From NCBI GenBank assembly GCA_025094145.1, contig JALLLS010000065.1, positions 62,001 to 126,000 on the forward strand: a DNA stretch of 64,000 nucleotides. Direction: 5' to 3'. The notes beneath the pieces were generated by a model, which was not told the DNA's origin, ran no database searches, and saw nothing but the letters and a program-made list of their open reading frames with translations. The position numbers and the translations under genes were made by a program. Origin of the DNA: Spinellus fusiger (Eukaryota; Mucoromycota; Mucoromycetes; Mucorales; Phycomycetaceae). Positions 1-13,288 of the stretch are shown in pieces (within the stretch, counting starts at the first letter, position 1; each line of letters begins with the position of its first letter).

Positions 1-300
1 GGCAGAAAACAAATAAGAATAAGGTAGAGGAAAAAAAAAGACAGGCGGTAAAAAAAATGACAGCAAATAATTATTTAAGAAAAGGATAAAAAAAAGGAGA
101 GAAAAGGCAAAGGAATAATACTTACTTTTTGACTTTCTTTTTTATTTCTCTCTACTACTCATAACCCCCACTCTCTTTCACACTCACACTCATACATATT
201 TTTGTATATAAATATATATTAAAAGTGCATTCCACAGAGCCTATCCTAGATACATATTAATACCACAAACAACCAACACAAAGATACTAGTCACTCAATA
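1..300 (+). promoter_or_regulatory. Upstream region of the heat-shock factor gene
   Basis: No gene is visible here. The stretch is purine-rich, then pyrimidine-rich, and contains a TATA-like run (TATATAAA, about 205-212) roughly 90 bp before the start codon at 301. A role as core promoter or 5' leader is inferred from position only. Confidence 0.4.
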
Positions 301-3300
301 ATGACACCCATTATGCGTAGATCGTTTAGGGCCAACGACAAAACCTCAGCTCCTGTCAGAAAACGATCCAATTCATCCTCCTCTTTTTCTCCTCAATCGT
401 CTTACTCATTAATAACAAGTTCAAGCAGTAGTGGGCATGATTACTCATTTCTTAAGAACAAAGATAATGCCATTAGAAAGAAACGTGCTCGATCGTCAAT
501 AGATATAGAGAATGCGAGATCCAAGTCGTCTTACCCAGCCTCAATAACTAACACATCCCAATTTCTCCTTCCTCCTCGGCTAGCCAATCCACGATCGGTA
601 CCGGCGTTCCTTAACAAGCTTTACAAGTAGGGGTGTAGACATAAAGTAATAGTAATAACAATACTATAAAATAATACATAGAACAAAAGAGAAGGAAATA
701 TGAAATTAAGGTTTATATGTATCTATTTCTATTTCTATCTTAGCATGGTAGAAGACAGCGCAACCAATGAATTGATCCGATGGGCTAGTGATGGTGCTTC
801 CTTCACAGGTAAATGCCAAATAGAGAAATCCATTGATGCACCTGTCCATCTCCGGGAATACCAACAGGGATGGAGACATGTGCTTGTATTGACTTGTTTC
901 ATAGTGGAAAGACATGAGGAGTTTGCAAAATGTGTCTTGCCTCGATTCTACAAACACAACACATTTGCTTCTTTTGTACGTCAACTCAACATGTATGATT
1001 TTCATAAAGTACCTCACCCACAACAGGGAATTCTACTGGCAGACAGTGATAAGGAATTATGGGAGTTCAGCAACCCACACTTCCAACGTGGTAGACCAGA
1101 TCTACTAGTGCTTGTCACACGGAAACGTAATCGTGATCGTGATACAACTGACACAGACCAAGTCAGTTTAGCCAATCTAGTCAAAGACATTACTGCTATT
1201 CGAAAACACCAAACCAACATTAGCTCTGAATTGCATGAATTACACAAAGACAACGAGATATTGTGGCAAGAGATATTCTCTGCAAGAGAAAAGCACCAGA
1301 GACATCAGGACGTAATTCAAAAGATATTGCAGTTCCTATCTACTGCTATGAACAATGAGCAAATGCCCATTGATATGAGTAAGCATACTCAGTTTACTCT
1401 GGAAAAAAATGATGAGTGTATAGGTCTCTCATCCAATCACAACGAAAATAAGAGCACAAAAAGACTGTCTTTAAAAGAGAAAAAAGCAGAAAGGTATTCA
1501 GGTATGCCTATGCAAATATGGATGAGAGTGGCTGTGATCGTTTTTATTGTGGAGAACAAATGCATGATTGAATAACTGACTGAATTTTTATCTTTTCTGG
1601 CTCTCTTTTCTGCCATTTCCTTTTTTGGATCTAGGGACAAAAATACAACAACAGATTAAAGGACTCCAGGAAAAGGTGTCTTCTCTTGATGGGGCAGATA
1701 TGGCCTCTATTCTTTATGCCTCCATAGGTATGTTTTTAGTAGAGACTATTTCCATGCTATAGAGTGAAGAGAAGAGAGTATTATATTAATGATGTTTTCT
1801 ATTTTATTTTTATTTCTACTTGCTGCCTACTTGCCTATGTGTGTGGCTATATCACTATGTTGCTATGTTACGATTACATTATGTTGCTATGTTACGATTA
1901 CATTATGTTGCCATGTTACAATCACATTATGTTGCCATGTTGCCATGTTGCTACGTTACTATGAAACGAATGACCCAATGACATAACTAATCCACCATCT
2001 GCTGATTTACTTGCTGGTCTAATGAATGAACTACCGATCTAATTACCTGTCTCTTTGTCTACAATAACTGTAAACTAACCATGTACACCCACCTTGAACA
2101 CAACACAACACAACACTTATACTCCATCCTACCTTGGATATGACTTGTTTTTCCTTTTTCATGTCTAGATGGAAATAAGGCTCTACAGGCCCCACAGGAA
2201 GAACCAGATCTCATTCCTGCCACTATGGGAGCTTATTCTCAGACACTGAATGCTGCCACAAGGTCTGCTCAAGCCATTTCAGAAGACATTGATGATTTGC
2301 AGTTGAATATTGAACAGTTGGCAGCCAATATGGGCATTGACACCAGTCATCTTCAAGATATAAGTCTCCAAATGGACCACTTTAATGATAGCTATGGTGA
2401 CATGATCACAACTGCCACACAGCGTGACAAACTTGACTTGTACAAATTGGCGGAGGAGTCTGTGGTAAAACACCGGCATGACCCTACTTCTCGGTTAGTG
2501 ACACACCCCTATCCAATGCATCCTCGAAGCCACACACCCCACACACCCCACGCACCTTACACACCTTACACACCTCACACACCCCACCCTCAAGTTCATG
2601 TACAACAACAGCATCAGCAACAAGCAAAAACACAAACACAAACACAAGCACAAGCACAAGCACAAGCACAAGCACAAGCACAAATACAAGTTCATTTACA
2701 AGTTCAGGCTCAAGCCCAGGTTCAAGCACAAGCATTATTACACTCTCAAACTGTACAGGTACAAAATGAACAGAGACATGTCCAACAAGGTATGAAATTT
2801 GACAGAAGCCCTGTTACACTCAAGTGCTTACACCTCAAGAGGACTCTAACTATGTTATATTACGCTGTATTCTACTCATTGACTTTACTGACTCATTATT
2901 CCAGTGCATGGCAATGATAGAATCAACAAACCAATCCTTGTGCATGACCACCGCACCGACATTACAAAGAGAGCTGTTCATCCAACAACAGCCAATACAG
3001 CAACAACACCCTCTTCCAACCTTTATTACACTTCTGATTCTCCCGCTACTACGACCCCACCTCAGATTTTAAAGCCAACGGATTCCCTTCATACTCCAGA
3101 AGAGTTAAACATCTATCCTATTGCTGTCCGCCGTGCCACAGTTTCTCCGGGTAGAGTACCACCCCATATACTCGAGTCAACCCTGTACTCTTCATTCTTC
3201 CCCAACACCTCATTTTTTTCCTTGTCTGATTTTCCTAATTTTGAGCTATCCCATGGGTATACTTTTGACACGGCGAATGAGTCTCTAATCTGTCATGGCC

Positions 3301-3316
3301 TAGAAGATGAGCATTG

Positions 3317-3317
<1 letters not shown>
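301..3317 (+). CDS. HSF1: Heat-shock transcription factor (Hsf1-type), six exons
   Basis: Predicted exons are 301-626, 744-808, 905-1501, 1635-1727, 2169-2789 and 2905-3317, giving about 704 aa. The first two introns cut the DNA-binding domain. Spliced, it reads VPAFLNKLYNMVED, then ELIRWASDGASFTVERHEEF, then HNTFASFVRQLNMYDFHKV, the winged-helix HSF domain with its recognition helix at residues ~103-170. A heptad-rich HR-A/B region follows (KDITAIRKHQTNISSEL..., with HQDVIQKILQFL), which mediates trimerisation in the family. Exon 5 adds a His-Pro/Thr-Pro stretch and an alternating Gln-Ala tract (about 2626-2740), probably an activation-type low-complexity region. The protein should bind nGAAn repeats in the nucleus and activate stress genes. 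The basic, Ser-rich N-terminus (~100 aa) has no recognised domain. The second intron (96 nt) is a multiple of three and lacks stops, so it could be mistaken for coding sequence. Confidence 0.88.
1859..1930. repeat. 24-bp tandem repeat inside HSF intron 4
   Basis: Three adjacent copies of a 24-bp unit beginning GTTGCTATGTTACGATTACA lie in the 441-bp intron 1728-2168. The third copy differs at a few bases and a partial fourth follows. It explains why this intron is much longer than its neighbours. Confidence 0.8.
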
Positions 3318-3347
<30 letters not shown>

Positions 3348-4994
3348 GTTGTTGTTGTTGTTATCTCATTGCTGACTCTTGTTGATTCCTGTTTCTCTTT
3401 GCCAAAAAAGACAAGTTCATGGCTCCATGAATATCAGTGTCCACCACTCATTTTCATACACAGAAAGAATGAAGATAATAAAATGGAATTTTCATCTCAT
3501 GAGTTATGGCTTTTGTGATGTATTAGGTTCTATAGAAAGAATAGGACTTTTTTTTTCTTTTTGATCTAGCACAACCATTTATTTTGTGCTGCTTCCTTAT
3601 TATGTTACTGGTGACTTGTTATGAGTGACTGATCGGCCACTCACGGAGCAATGTCAGTCACTCTTTTCCAGAGATGTATAACTAAAATCACAAGATATAG
3701 GAGGGAAAAAAGATAGGATAAAAGAAAGGATGATACTATAAAAGATACCAAGGTGGCAGGGGACATGCATAGATGCAGATGGAAATGCTTATATATCTGT
3801 GAGGTATTTGTGAATCTACAAAATAGGATGCTGTTATAGAGACTGTTTGTACGTGCAGTCGAGTGTTTTACAGTCCCGTAGTTGTCCGAGGTAACAGATA
3901 AGCTGCAACTGGTATTTATCCATCATGAGCGATGGCTGGACATTATCCTATTGGATGTTTCCATCTAATTCATCGAGTAGTAACTCAGCTTCCATCTTAT
4001 CACTTTGTACGCTCAACGTGAGGAAAAATAACGTAAAAATAATAATGTAAAAGTGTATGGCTATAAAAGTAAATAATAAAAAGTGCATCCACAAAGAAGG
4101 ATAGAGAAGGTTGCACATGTGGGCTATGAGGTCAGCAAAGTTCAGACACTATTTCCTCTTCATTGTAGGAACAGGCCAAAGATAGACAGGAGACGGGATC
4201 GAATAAAATAGAAAGAAAAAGAAAGAAAAAAATAAAAAAAATAAAAAAATAAAAAAGAGACACGCCTTCACTATTAAGGCCTGCAGTTAAAGTAAGAAAG
4301 ATATCAGAGAGGTCATTCCTATGCTCTTATGTAATCTGTCCCGTGACCAGAGAACCCGAAGATAAGAAGAAAGTGGGAGATAGCCTTCTCTCTTTTTGCC
4401 TTGTGAAAATGGATCCATAAAATAGAATCAGACTGTGGATAGAACCCTAAGCATGTGACACCAAGACATCAAGTGGCATTGTGGATTGTGGATTGTGTCA
4501 CACTTTCATCTTCATTGGTTCTGTGTTGCCCTGATAAACATACCCTGCTTAGGAATTTCCATTGTCTCTGTGACAAGGGAGGACCTACGAAAGAGAAAAG
4601 GAAAGTCACTTGAAGTCTGGTAGGTGAGGAACCGCCTCAATGGAAAATAGCCTTTCCTCATTACCTCCACCCTAGGACAAAATAGGACACACTGGGACAT
4701 ACTGTGACTTACTGAGAAAGTATAAAACCAGTCAGTGCAAGGGGAAGGGAACTCTTCTTTTCTTTTCCTAGACACTTCTTCTCTTCCTTTTGTTAGTCTT
4801 CCGTTTGAACCTCCCTTCTCTCCCTACACACCTTGCTTGTCCTTCAATAAAAAGAAAGAAAGAAAGAAAAAGGGAAAATCTTCTTATTAGACTGGCATCC
4901 ATTGCAATTACAATTACAATTACAATTACAATTACAATCGCAATTACATTTGGGCTTTATTCTTTCTATTACCTATTGAATCTATTTCTATCCT
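3318..4994. other. Intergenic region with microsatellites and GLT1 promoter
   Basis: No convincing gene is present. A (TTA)n-(GTT)n microsatellite follows the HSF stop codon at ~3317-3361. Purine-rich tracts occur at ~4200-4260 and a GAAA run at ~4851-4870. A (ATTACA)n array at ~4909-4948 lies in the presumed 5' leader of GLT1. A TATA-like box (TATAAAA, 4721-4727) lies about 270 bp upstream of the GLT1 start. GATAAG motifs near 3896 and 4359 could be binding sites for nitrogen-regulatory GATA factors, but these are short and unproven. Confidence 0.5.
4721..4727 (+). promoter_or_regulatory. TATA-like box upstream of GLT1
   Basis: The sequence TATAAAA follows GAGAAAG and is the clearest TATA element in the GLT1 upstream region. 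The distance of about 270 bp to the ATG implies a long leader carrying the ATTACA array. Assignment is by motif and position only. Confidence 0.4.
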
Positions 4995-7900
4995 ATGACT
5001 CCTGTACATATGTCAACCGCTGAAAATCTATCATGGGCTAATGCGATTCCTGCTGCCCAGGGTTTGTACACTCCAGAATTTGAAAAGGATGCCTGTGGTG
5101 TTGGCTTTATGGTGCATGTGAAGGGTGTTCGTTCTCACAAGATAGTGAGCGATGCCTGCAACATTCTTTGCAATATGACACATCGAGGGGCGAGCGGTGC
5201 TGATATCCGCGATGGCGATGGTGCTGGTATCATGACAGGCATTCCCCACCAATTCTTCGTCAATGAAACAACCCGTGAACTCAAGGTGCAATTGCCACAG
5301 GAAGGACATTATGCTGTAGGAAATCTATTTATGAAGGGAGACCGTGCATCATTGGAAGAGTCCAAAAGGGTGTTTGAGACGCTGGCTTCGTCACTTCACC
5401 TGCAAGTGCTTGGATGGCGTGATGTTCCTCGCGATTCTACCATCATTGGTCCTGCTGCCAAGTCCAAGGAGCCTGCCATTGTGCAGCCATTTGTGGTATT
5501 AAAGGATGGCATAGTGTTTGATGAGCAGCACTTTGAACGCCAACTCTATGTCCTCCGTAAACATGCGACGCATACTATTACAATGAAGAAGTGGTTCTAT
5601 GTGTGTTCTCTGTCGAATAAGAATATTGTCTACAAGGGACAACTCACTCCTAAGCAAGTGTTTCAATACTTTCATGATCTTAATAATGTCCAGTACACTA
5701 CTCATTTTGCACTTGTTCACTCTCGTTTCTCTACCAACACCTTTCCTTCTTGGGATCGTGCCCAGCCTATGCGATGGTGTGCACACAATGGTATTTATCA
5801 ATGCTTACAAGAGAGAGAGAGAGCAAAGTGGATATAGTAGGGATAGAGCAGGGATAGAGTAGGAATAGAACGGGCATGGGAGATAATACCTACACTTTAG
5901 AATCGCATGTACTTATTGAATGATTCATTCTAGGTGAAATCAATACATTACGCGGCAACAAAAACTGGATGCGATCAAGAGAAGGTGTTATGGTCTCTGA
6001 TAAGTTCGGAAGTGAACTCGAACTTCTTTATCCTATTATTGAAGAAGGTGGATCAGACTCTGCTGCTTTTGACAATGTACTTGAGCTTCTGGTCATCAAT
6101 GGTGTTCTCTCTTTACCAGAGGCTGTAATGATGATGATCCCCGAAGCATGGCAAAATAACGACACCATGAGCACTGAAATGAAGGCTTTCTACACATGGG
6201 CTGCTTCTCTCATGGAACCCTGGGATGGACCTGCTCTCTTCACTTTCTCAGATGGTCGCTATTGTGGTGCTTCTCTTGACCGCAATGGTCTTCGTCCTTG
6301 TCGTTTCTATCTCACCACAGAAGACATTATGATATGTGCTTCTGAAGTGGGGACTGTTTATGTGGATCCAGAAACCATCGTACAAAAGGGCCGTCTTCAA
6401 CCGGGCCGCATGTTGTTGGTAGACACCGTCAAGGGTGTTCTTGTGGACGACAAGGAACTCAAGCAAGCCACTGCCTCCAAATTAAACTTTACTCAATGGC
6501 TTAAGAACCAGCAGATTCCACTGTCCAAAGTAGTAGAGACCTCTCCAACACCCTTCAAGGCATTATTGGATGACACCAGTGTACAGACCGACCCCCGTCT
6601 CAAGGCATTTGGATACACCCTTGAACAGCTCAATTTGATTATGGTGCCTATGGCGAGTACTGGAAAAGAAGCCTTGGGATCTATGGGCAACGACACAGCA
6701 CTTGCTTGTTTATCAGAACAACCCCGTCTTATCTATGAATACTTCCGACAACTGTTTGCTCAAGTGACTAACCCTCCTATTGATCCTATTCGTGAAGATA
6801 TCGTCATGTCACTTGAATGCTATGTGGGCCCAGGAGGCAATATTCTCGAAATAGCTGAAGAACAATGCCATCGTCTGACACTTCCCTCGCCCATTCTGTC
6901 CATGGAAGAATTGGCTGCCATACAGTCCATAGAGAAGACCTACTTGGGATGGAAAGTGACTACCATTGATATTACCTTTGCCAAAGAAGAAGGCATTCAA
7001 GGCTACATGGATACCATTGAACGCATCTGTAACCAGGTGACAGAAGCCATTCATCAACAGTACAAAGTGGTAGTGCTTTCTGACCGTGCTGTTTCCAAAG
7101 ACAGAGTGGCTATTTCTTCTCTTATTGCAGTGGGAGGTGTCCACCACCACTTGGTCCGCCACAAACAACGCAGCAAAGTCGCATTGATGATTGAGTCCGG
7201 AGAAGCAAGAGAGGTCCACCACTTTTGTGTCTTGCTTGGCTATGGGGTGGATGCTGTCTGTCCTTACTTGGCCATGGAGGCTATGATGAAGCTGTACAGA
7301 GAAGGTGCTGTGCATGAAGGCACCACCCCACACTCCCTTGTCTACAATTACAAGAAAGCCATTGACAATGGTATTCTAAAAGTCATGTCCAAGATGGGTA
7401 TCTCTACACTGGCCTCCTACAAGGGAGCCCAGATCTTTGAGGCCTTGGGTGTGGATGACACAGTGATCTCTCGTTGTTTTACTGGCACCGCCTCACGTAT
7501 TAAGGGGGTGACATTTGATGTTTTTGCCATGGATGCCCTTAGTTTACATGAAACAGGGTATCCCTCTCGTAATCTTGTGCAGCCTGTTGCTTTGCCTGAG
7601 TCTGGAGAGTACCATTGGCGTGATGGTGGAGAGTCCCATATTGCTGATCCTACAGGCATTGGACATCTTCAGGATGCAGTACGTCAAAAGAACCAGTCTT
7701 CGTATGATGCTTATACTCGTAATGCCTATGATGCCATCAAGAAGTGTACATTGCGTGGAATGCTGGAGTTTGATTATGACAGAGCCAAACCCATTCCTGT
7801 GGAGCAAGTCGAGAGTTGGGATGTTATTGTGAAGCGATTTGTCACTGGTGCCATGTCTTATGGTTCCATTTCCATGGAGGCTCATAGTTCCATTGCTATT

Positions 7901-10900
7901 GCTATGAACACATTGGGTGGAAAGTCCAATACAGGCGAAGGAGGTGAAAAGCCTGATCGTTCCTTGCCCTTGGAAAATGGAGACAGCATGCGTTCAGCTA
8001 TAAAACAGGTAGCCTCTGGTCGCTTTGGTGTCACTTCTTTCTACCTTGCAGATGCCGAAGAACTACAGATCAAAATGGCACAAGGAGCTAAACCAGGCGA
8101 AGGTGGTGAATTGGCAGGTGGAAAGGTGTCAGAGGAAATTGCCAGCACCCGTAAAACAACCCCCGGTATTGGGTTAATATCTCCCCCTCCTCATCACGAC
8201 ATCTACTCTATTGAAGATCTGAAGCAGTTAATTTATGATCTCAAGTGTTCTAATCCTCGTGCTCGTGTTTCTGTGAAGCTGGTATCAGAAGTAGGCGTGG
8301 GCATTGTTGCTTCCGGTGTCGCTAAAGCCAAAGCAGACCATATTCTAATCTCAGGACATGATGGTGGAACGGGTGCTTCTCGCTGGACAGGTATCAAGTA
8401 CGCTGGTCTTCCTTGGGAGTTGGGATTAGCTGAGACACATCAGACCTTGGTATTGAATGATTTGCGTGGACGTGTTGTGGTGCAGACCGATGGTCAGATC
8501 AAGACAGGTCGTGATATTGCTATTGCTTGTTTATTGGGTGCTGAAGAGTGGGGATTTGCCACAACCCCATTGATTGCTCTTGGATGTACAATGATGCGTA
8601 AATGTCATTTGGTAAGTTAGCATCATCATAAGGTTGCACCCTTTTCTTTCTTCATAAGAAAAAGCCTTTATTAATTTATATTTATCCATGTTGACTAACA
8701 AATACACATATACATACATAGAATACATGCCCTGTTGGAATTGCCACCCAAGATCCAGAGTTGCGCAAAAAGTTCGAAGGATCTCCTGAGCATGTTATCA
8801 ACTTCTTCTACTACATGACAGAAGAACTCCGTGGATACATGGCAAAACTCGGATTCCGTACTATCAATGAGATGGTGGGACATGCAGAGCTCCTCAAGGT
8901 CAATGACACCCTACGTACCTACAAAACAGCCAATCTTGATCTATCTCCAATCTTAACCCCTGCAAGTTCTCTGCGTCCTGGTGTAGCAAGCTATTGCATT
9001 AGCAAACAAAAGCATAATCTTCATGTGCGTCTCGACAACTACTTTATTGAAGAATCTGAGCCTGCCATTGCTCGTAAAGAGAAAGTAGACATTGATGCTC
9101 AGGTCGTCAACACAGACCGTGCACTGGGCACTACCCTTTCTTACCATGTATCCAAGAGACACGGCGAATCAGGCCTTCCTACCGATACCATCCATATTCG
9201 TTTGACGGGTTCTGCTGGTCAATCTCTGGGTGCTTTCCTTACACGGGGTATTTTCATCGAACTCGAAGGAGATGCCAATGACTATGTGGGCAAAGGCCTT
9301 TCCGGTGGTAAACTTGCCATTTATCCTCCCAAGAATGTCACCTTCAAATCCGAGAACAACATCATTGTAGGCAATGTGTGTCTTTATGGTGCTACGAGTG
9401 GAAAGGCCTTTTTCCGTGGTATTGCTGCTGAACGCTTCTGTGTGCGCAACTCGGGTGCTATCGCTGTCTGTGAAGGTGTAGGAGATCACGGGTGTGAGTA
9501 CATGACGGGTGGAAGAGTTGTGATATTGGGTATTACAGGTCGTAACTTTGCTGCTGGTATGTCGGGTGGCATTGCTTATGTGCTGGATGCCCACAAGACC
9601 TTCAAGGAGAATGTCAATAAGGAAATGGTTCATCTGGAAACAGTCAACAGTAATGAACATGTCTCTGAGCTGCGTGATTTGATCCAAGACCATGCCCACT
9701 TTACAGGATCACCCTTGGCCAAGACTATTCTTCAGAAATTCTCAGAGTATCTTCCCAAGTTTGTGATGGTGATGCCTGTGGAGTATGCTGCTTTGCTGAA
9801 AAAAGAAAAGACCGAGTCTGTTCAAAAGATTGTTCCTGTTCCATGCAAGCAAGAGCATGTCAAGGTATCTGAAACACATCTGGAAGACCTTGAAGACAGT
9901 GTCTTGGATGAAAAAACCATTCTTGATCGTCGTGCTAAACTTGACAAGGTCAAAGGATTTATTAAGTACAAGCGCCGTACAGATGCTTACCGCCAAGCCA
10001 ATAAGCGTACTGATGACTGGAAGGAAATCAACCATCGTCTTACTCGTCCTCAATTGTATGAGCAAGCAGCACGTTGCATGGATTGTGGTGTTCCATTTTG
10101 TCAGTCAGATACTGGCTGTCCCATTGGCAATGTGATTCCAAAATGGAATGAGTTAGTTTACAAGGACAACTGGAAAGAAGCCCTTGACCGTCTCATTATG
10201 ACCAACAACTTCCCAGAATTCACAGGCCGTGTCTGTCCTGCTCCTTGTGAGGGTGCCTGTGTACTCGGCATCAACGAGCCTCCTGTATCTATCAAGAGTA
10301 TTGAGTGTGCTATTATTGACCGTGGATTTGATGAAGGCTGGATCATTCCTCAACCTCCTGCTCAGCGTACGGGCAAGTCCATTGCTATTATTGGTTCAGG
10401 TCCTGCAGGTCTTTCTGCTGCAGACCAACTTAACAAGGCTGGTCACTTGGTCACTGTCTATGATCGCAATGATCGTATCGGAGGACTGCTCATGTACGGT
10501 ATCCCCAACATGAAACTAGACAAACGCATTGTTCAGCGTCGTGTGGATCTCCTGGCATCAGAAGGCATTACCTTTGTGACCAATGCAAATGTGGGTGTGG
10601 ACATTGACGCCAACACACTGAGAGCTTCCAACGATGCCTTGGTAGTGGCTACAGGTGCCACATGGCCGCGTGATCTCAAGATTCCTGGTCGTGATTTGAA
10701 TGGTGTCCACTTTGCTATGGAGTTCCTTCAAGCCAATACCAAGAGTCTTTTGGATTCCCAACTCAAGGATGGTGCCTACTTGTCTGCCAAAGACAAACAT
10801 GTGGTGGTGATTGGTGGTGGCGATACTGGCAATGACTGTATCGGTACTTCTGTTCGTCACGGCTGTAAGTCTGTAGTCAACTTTGAGCTTCTTCCCCAGC

Positions 10901-11469
10901 CTCCTGCTACCCGTGGCAATGATAATCCATGGCCTCAGTTCCCTCGTGTCTTCAAGGTAGACTATGGACATGCTGAGGTCAAGACACACTTTGGCACTGA
11001 TCCCCGTGAATTCTGTGTACTTTCCAAGGAGTTTGTTTCCAATGGCAATGGAGCTATCAAAGGCATCAATACTGTGAGAGTTGAATGGACTAAGGATGAG
11101 GCAGGTCGATGGGCTATGAAGGAGGTTCCAGGCTCTGAACAATTTTTTGGGGCGGATCTTGTCTTACTCTCCATGGGTTTCCTTGGTCCTGAAGAAGCAG
11201 TGATTAAGCAGCTCTCGCTTAAGCAGGATGGTCGTTCTAATATTGAGACACCCAAAGGCAAATTTGCCACAACTTCTCTTGGAAATGTATTTGCTGCTGG
11301 TGATTGCCGCCGTGGCCAGTCATTGATTGTGCATGGTATCAATGAAGGTCGTCTGTGTGCACGCGAGGTGGATCAGTACTTGACAGGTACTACTTATTTG
11401 CCAGTAGCAGGTGGTATTCGTCAACGTCAATTGAAGAACAATGTTACTGCTGTGAGAGTGGAAGCTTAG
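4995..11469 (+). CDS. GLT1: NADH-dependent glutamate synthase (GOGAT), fused large and small domains
   Basis: Exons 4995-5790, 5934-8611 and 8722-11469 give about 2073 aa, close to other fungal GLT1 proteins. It makes two glutamates from glutamine and 2-oxoglutarate with NADH. The N-terminal class-II glutaminase shows DACGVGF with Cys34, the likely nucleophile after propeptide removal. Its first intron falls inside [16 protein letters not shown]. The central synthase/FMN domain contains [13 protein letters not shown]. The 3Fe-4S cluster motif C-x5-C-x4-C ([14 protein letters not shown]) is split by the second intron. A glutamate-synthase alpha/GXGXG domain follows. The C-terminal beta-subunit-like part has two cysteine clusters ([10 protein letters not shown]...GCPIGN and [11 protein letters not shown]), an FAD-binding [10 protein letters not shown] and an NAD-type GGGDTGNDC. 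All key residues I looked for are present, so it should be functional. It is the main ammonium-assimilation partner of glutamine synthetase. Confidence 0.97.
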
Positions 11470-12714
11470 GCTATACCTTATTTGTCTTCTTTTTCTATAC
11501 GTTTCTTTTTGTACAGTCTTACCTTTATCATAATAATTATTCTATAGACACCCTATAATAATACGTCCTAGTAGTTTTATTATGATAAATAAATAAATAA
11601 ATAAATAGTCTATTTACCTCTATTTTTATTTTTTATTTATAAAAGCATGTCCAGTATATCTATATTTTATATTCCAAAATCATATACTATATAAAAATAT
11701 AATAGAATACTATTTATAAGACGATTGAGAGAAAATATCTAATTATTGCTATGAATATCTTTGGCATGAAGGGTAGCCTTGTATCTCCATAATGGTAATA
11801 AGATGGTTGGTAATTCCAATAGATGACTTTTTTTATTTTATTTATTTTTATTTCCCCAGTTCAACAAGAATAGGATTACAAAGATGAAAGTACTTTTACC
11901 AGCCATTCTATTACAAACATGAAGATGTAGAGCATCCTAAAGATGTTCGATTAGATTCAGACCAGAGATTTGAGAAGATAAATCTTTCATCATAAATATG
12001 TCTTCTTCTTATGATTGTCTATAGTAGTATACAGTAACATGATTCAGTAGAATATGAGGTTTCTTCATTAAAGTATCAAGTATTAACTTCAAGACGTAGA
12101 TGCTCATCCTCTGGTAAAGTTCCCTCAGTGTTTAGAAATGGTCTCCCTTTACTTGATAAGATACTTCTCATTTGTTCCTCTTATTAAGAATTAGAGATTT
12201 CCTTTTATTTTATCTTCATGCCTAAAAGCATTCATTTTTTCTTTATTTGAATGTGTGAGAAATAGTCTGTTTTATGATATAATACTTGGCTGTGATGTCA
12301 ACTTAGCTGGTGGGATTTATATTTGCCTTGCCCACAATAAAACAATAATAGTCTTTATTCGTATTCGTGGTCTTGTTATTAGTAGTGTTTTTATCATGAA
12401 ACTTGATCATTTCCTTAGTGCGATGAAATAGGACATGGTTTGTGTTTAATAACTAATAAATAATAAAGACTAGACAGAAAACGATTGTTAGATAATCAAG
12501 TAATTCCTATCTATTATAGTATTCTCTGTAGAAATAGTAGTTATCTTTTTATGCATTTTCATTGGACTAAAGAGTGCCGTCGTAATTATAGGGTGTTATA
12601 ACGGCATTCTTCTCTTTTGGAGGGAAGAAGGGACAAACCGAATGTCGGGAAAATAGACAGTCCTATATATCTTGAAACTCATTGTAGGTTTCGAAACTCA
12701 CCCTCTTCTTGACT
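11470..12714. other. AT-rich intergenic region
   Basis: This 1.2-kb stretch between GLT1 and the thioredoxin-like gene has short AT-rich runs, including an AAAT repeat near 11586-11608, and no ORF with family resemblance. It presumably holds the GLT1 3' end and the promoter of the next gene. Confidence 0.5.
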
Positions 12715-13161
12715 ATGCGTTCTATTCGCGTTAATATAGAGGACTTTGACTCCACCGTCAAGAAAGAGTCTGAATCTTCCAACCCACTATTTGTGCTCTT
12801 CTTTGGTACCGAGAAATCAGAAACAAATGCATCTTGGTGCTCTGACTGTGTTATTGCTGATCCTTTGATTCGCAAGGTGCTTTCTTCTGTTCCCAATGCC
12901 GTGCTTATTGAGGCACCCGTTGGATTACGTGATGAATGGAAAGGAAATACCACCCACCCTTACCGTAGACATGCACAATTCGATGTTCCTGCTATTCCTA
13001 CTCTTTACAAATGGTCTTTGGTAAGTGCAGATATACAGATGCATGTATAGGTTTATTCACTATTAAACTGACACCCTTAATAGAGTGGTCCTGGAGATCG
13101 TCTTGTGGAAGAAGAGTGTGCTAGTGTTGAAGGACTCACTGCCTTTGTTCAATCTGCATAA
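12715..13161 (+). CDS. Thioredoxin-like protein of the TXNDC17/TRP14 (DUF953) family
   Basis: Two exons, 12715-13020 and 13084-13161, give 127 aa, matching the ~120-aa length of the family. The redox motif is SWCSDC, where animal TXNDC17 has WCPDC. It follows FVLFFGTEKSE and precedes the family-typical C-terminal strand region FDVPAIPTLYKW. The last exon gives SGPGDRLVEEECAS and a helix. Such proteins are cytosolic disulfide reductases fed by thioredoxin reductase. The start is the first ATG in frame; a TTG two codons upstream is not a credible fungal start. The stop is only 127 bp before the ATG of the next gene on the same strand. Confidence 0.9.
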
Positions 13162-13288
13162 GCAATAATAAATCTCAATGGATTCCTTTTAATTTGCTAT
13201 TTTCTTATCCACTTTCACATTTTGAATCTCAGTTACATAACGTGTGGGGAATGTTTTTGGATCATCTTCTTTTACTTTTCTACTTGCC

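Noticed and set aside
301..630. An independent 109-aa Ser-rich protein
   Set aside because: Its last codons (VPAFLNKLY) are the start of the HSF DNA-binding domain and splice in frame to the next exon.
4995..11469. Reading glutamate synthase as separate large- and small-subunit genes
   Set aside because: Splicing at 8612-8721 joins the 3Fe-4S motif exactly, and the beta-like part continues in the same exon without a start, so it is one fused polypeptide.
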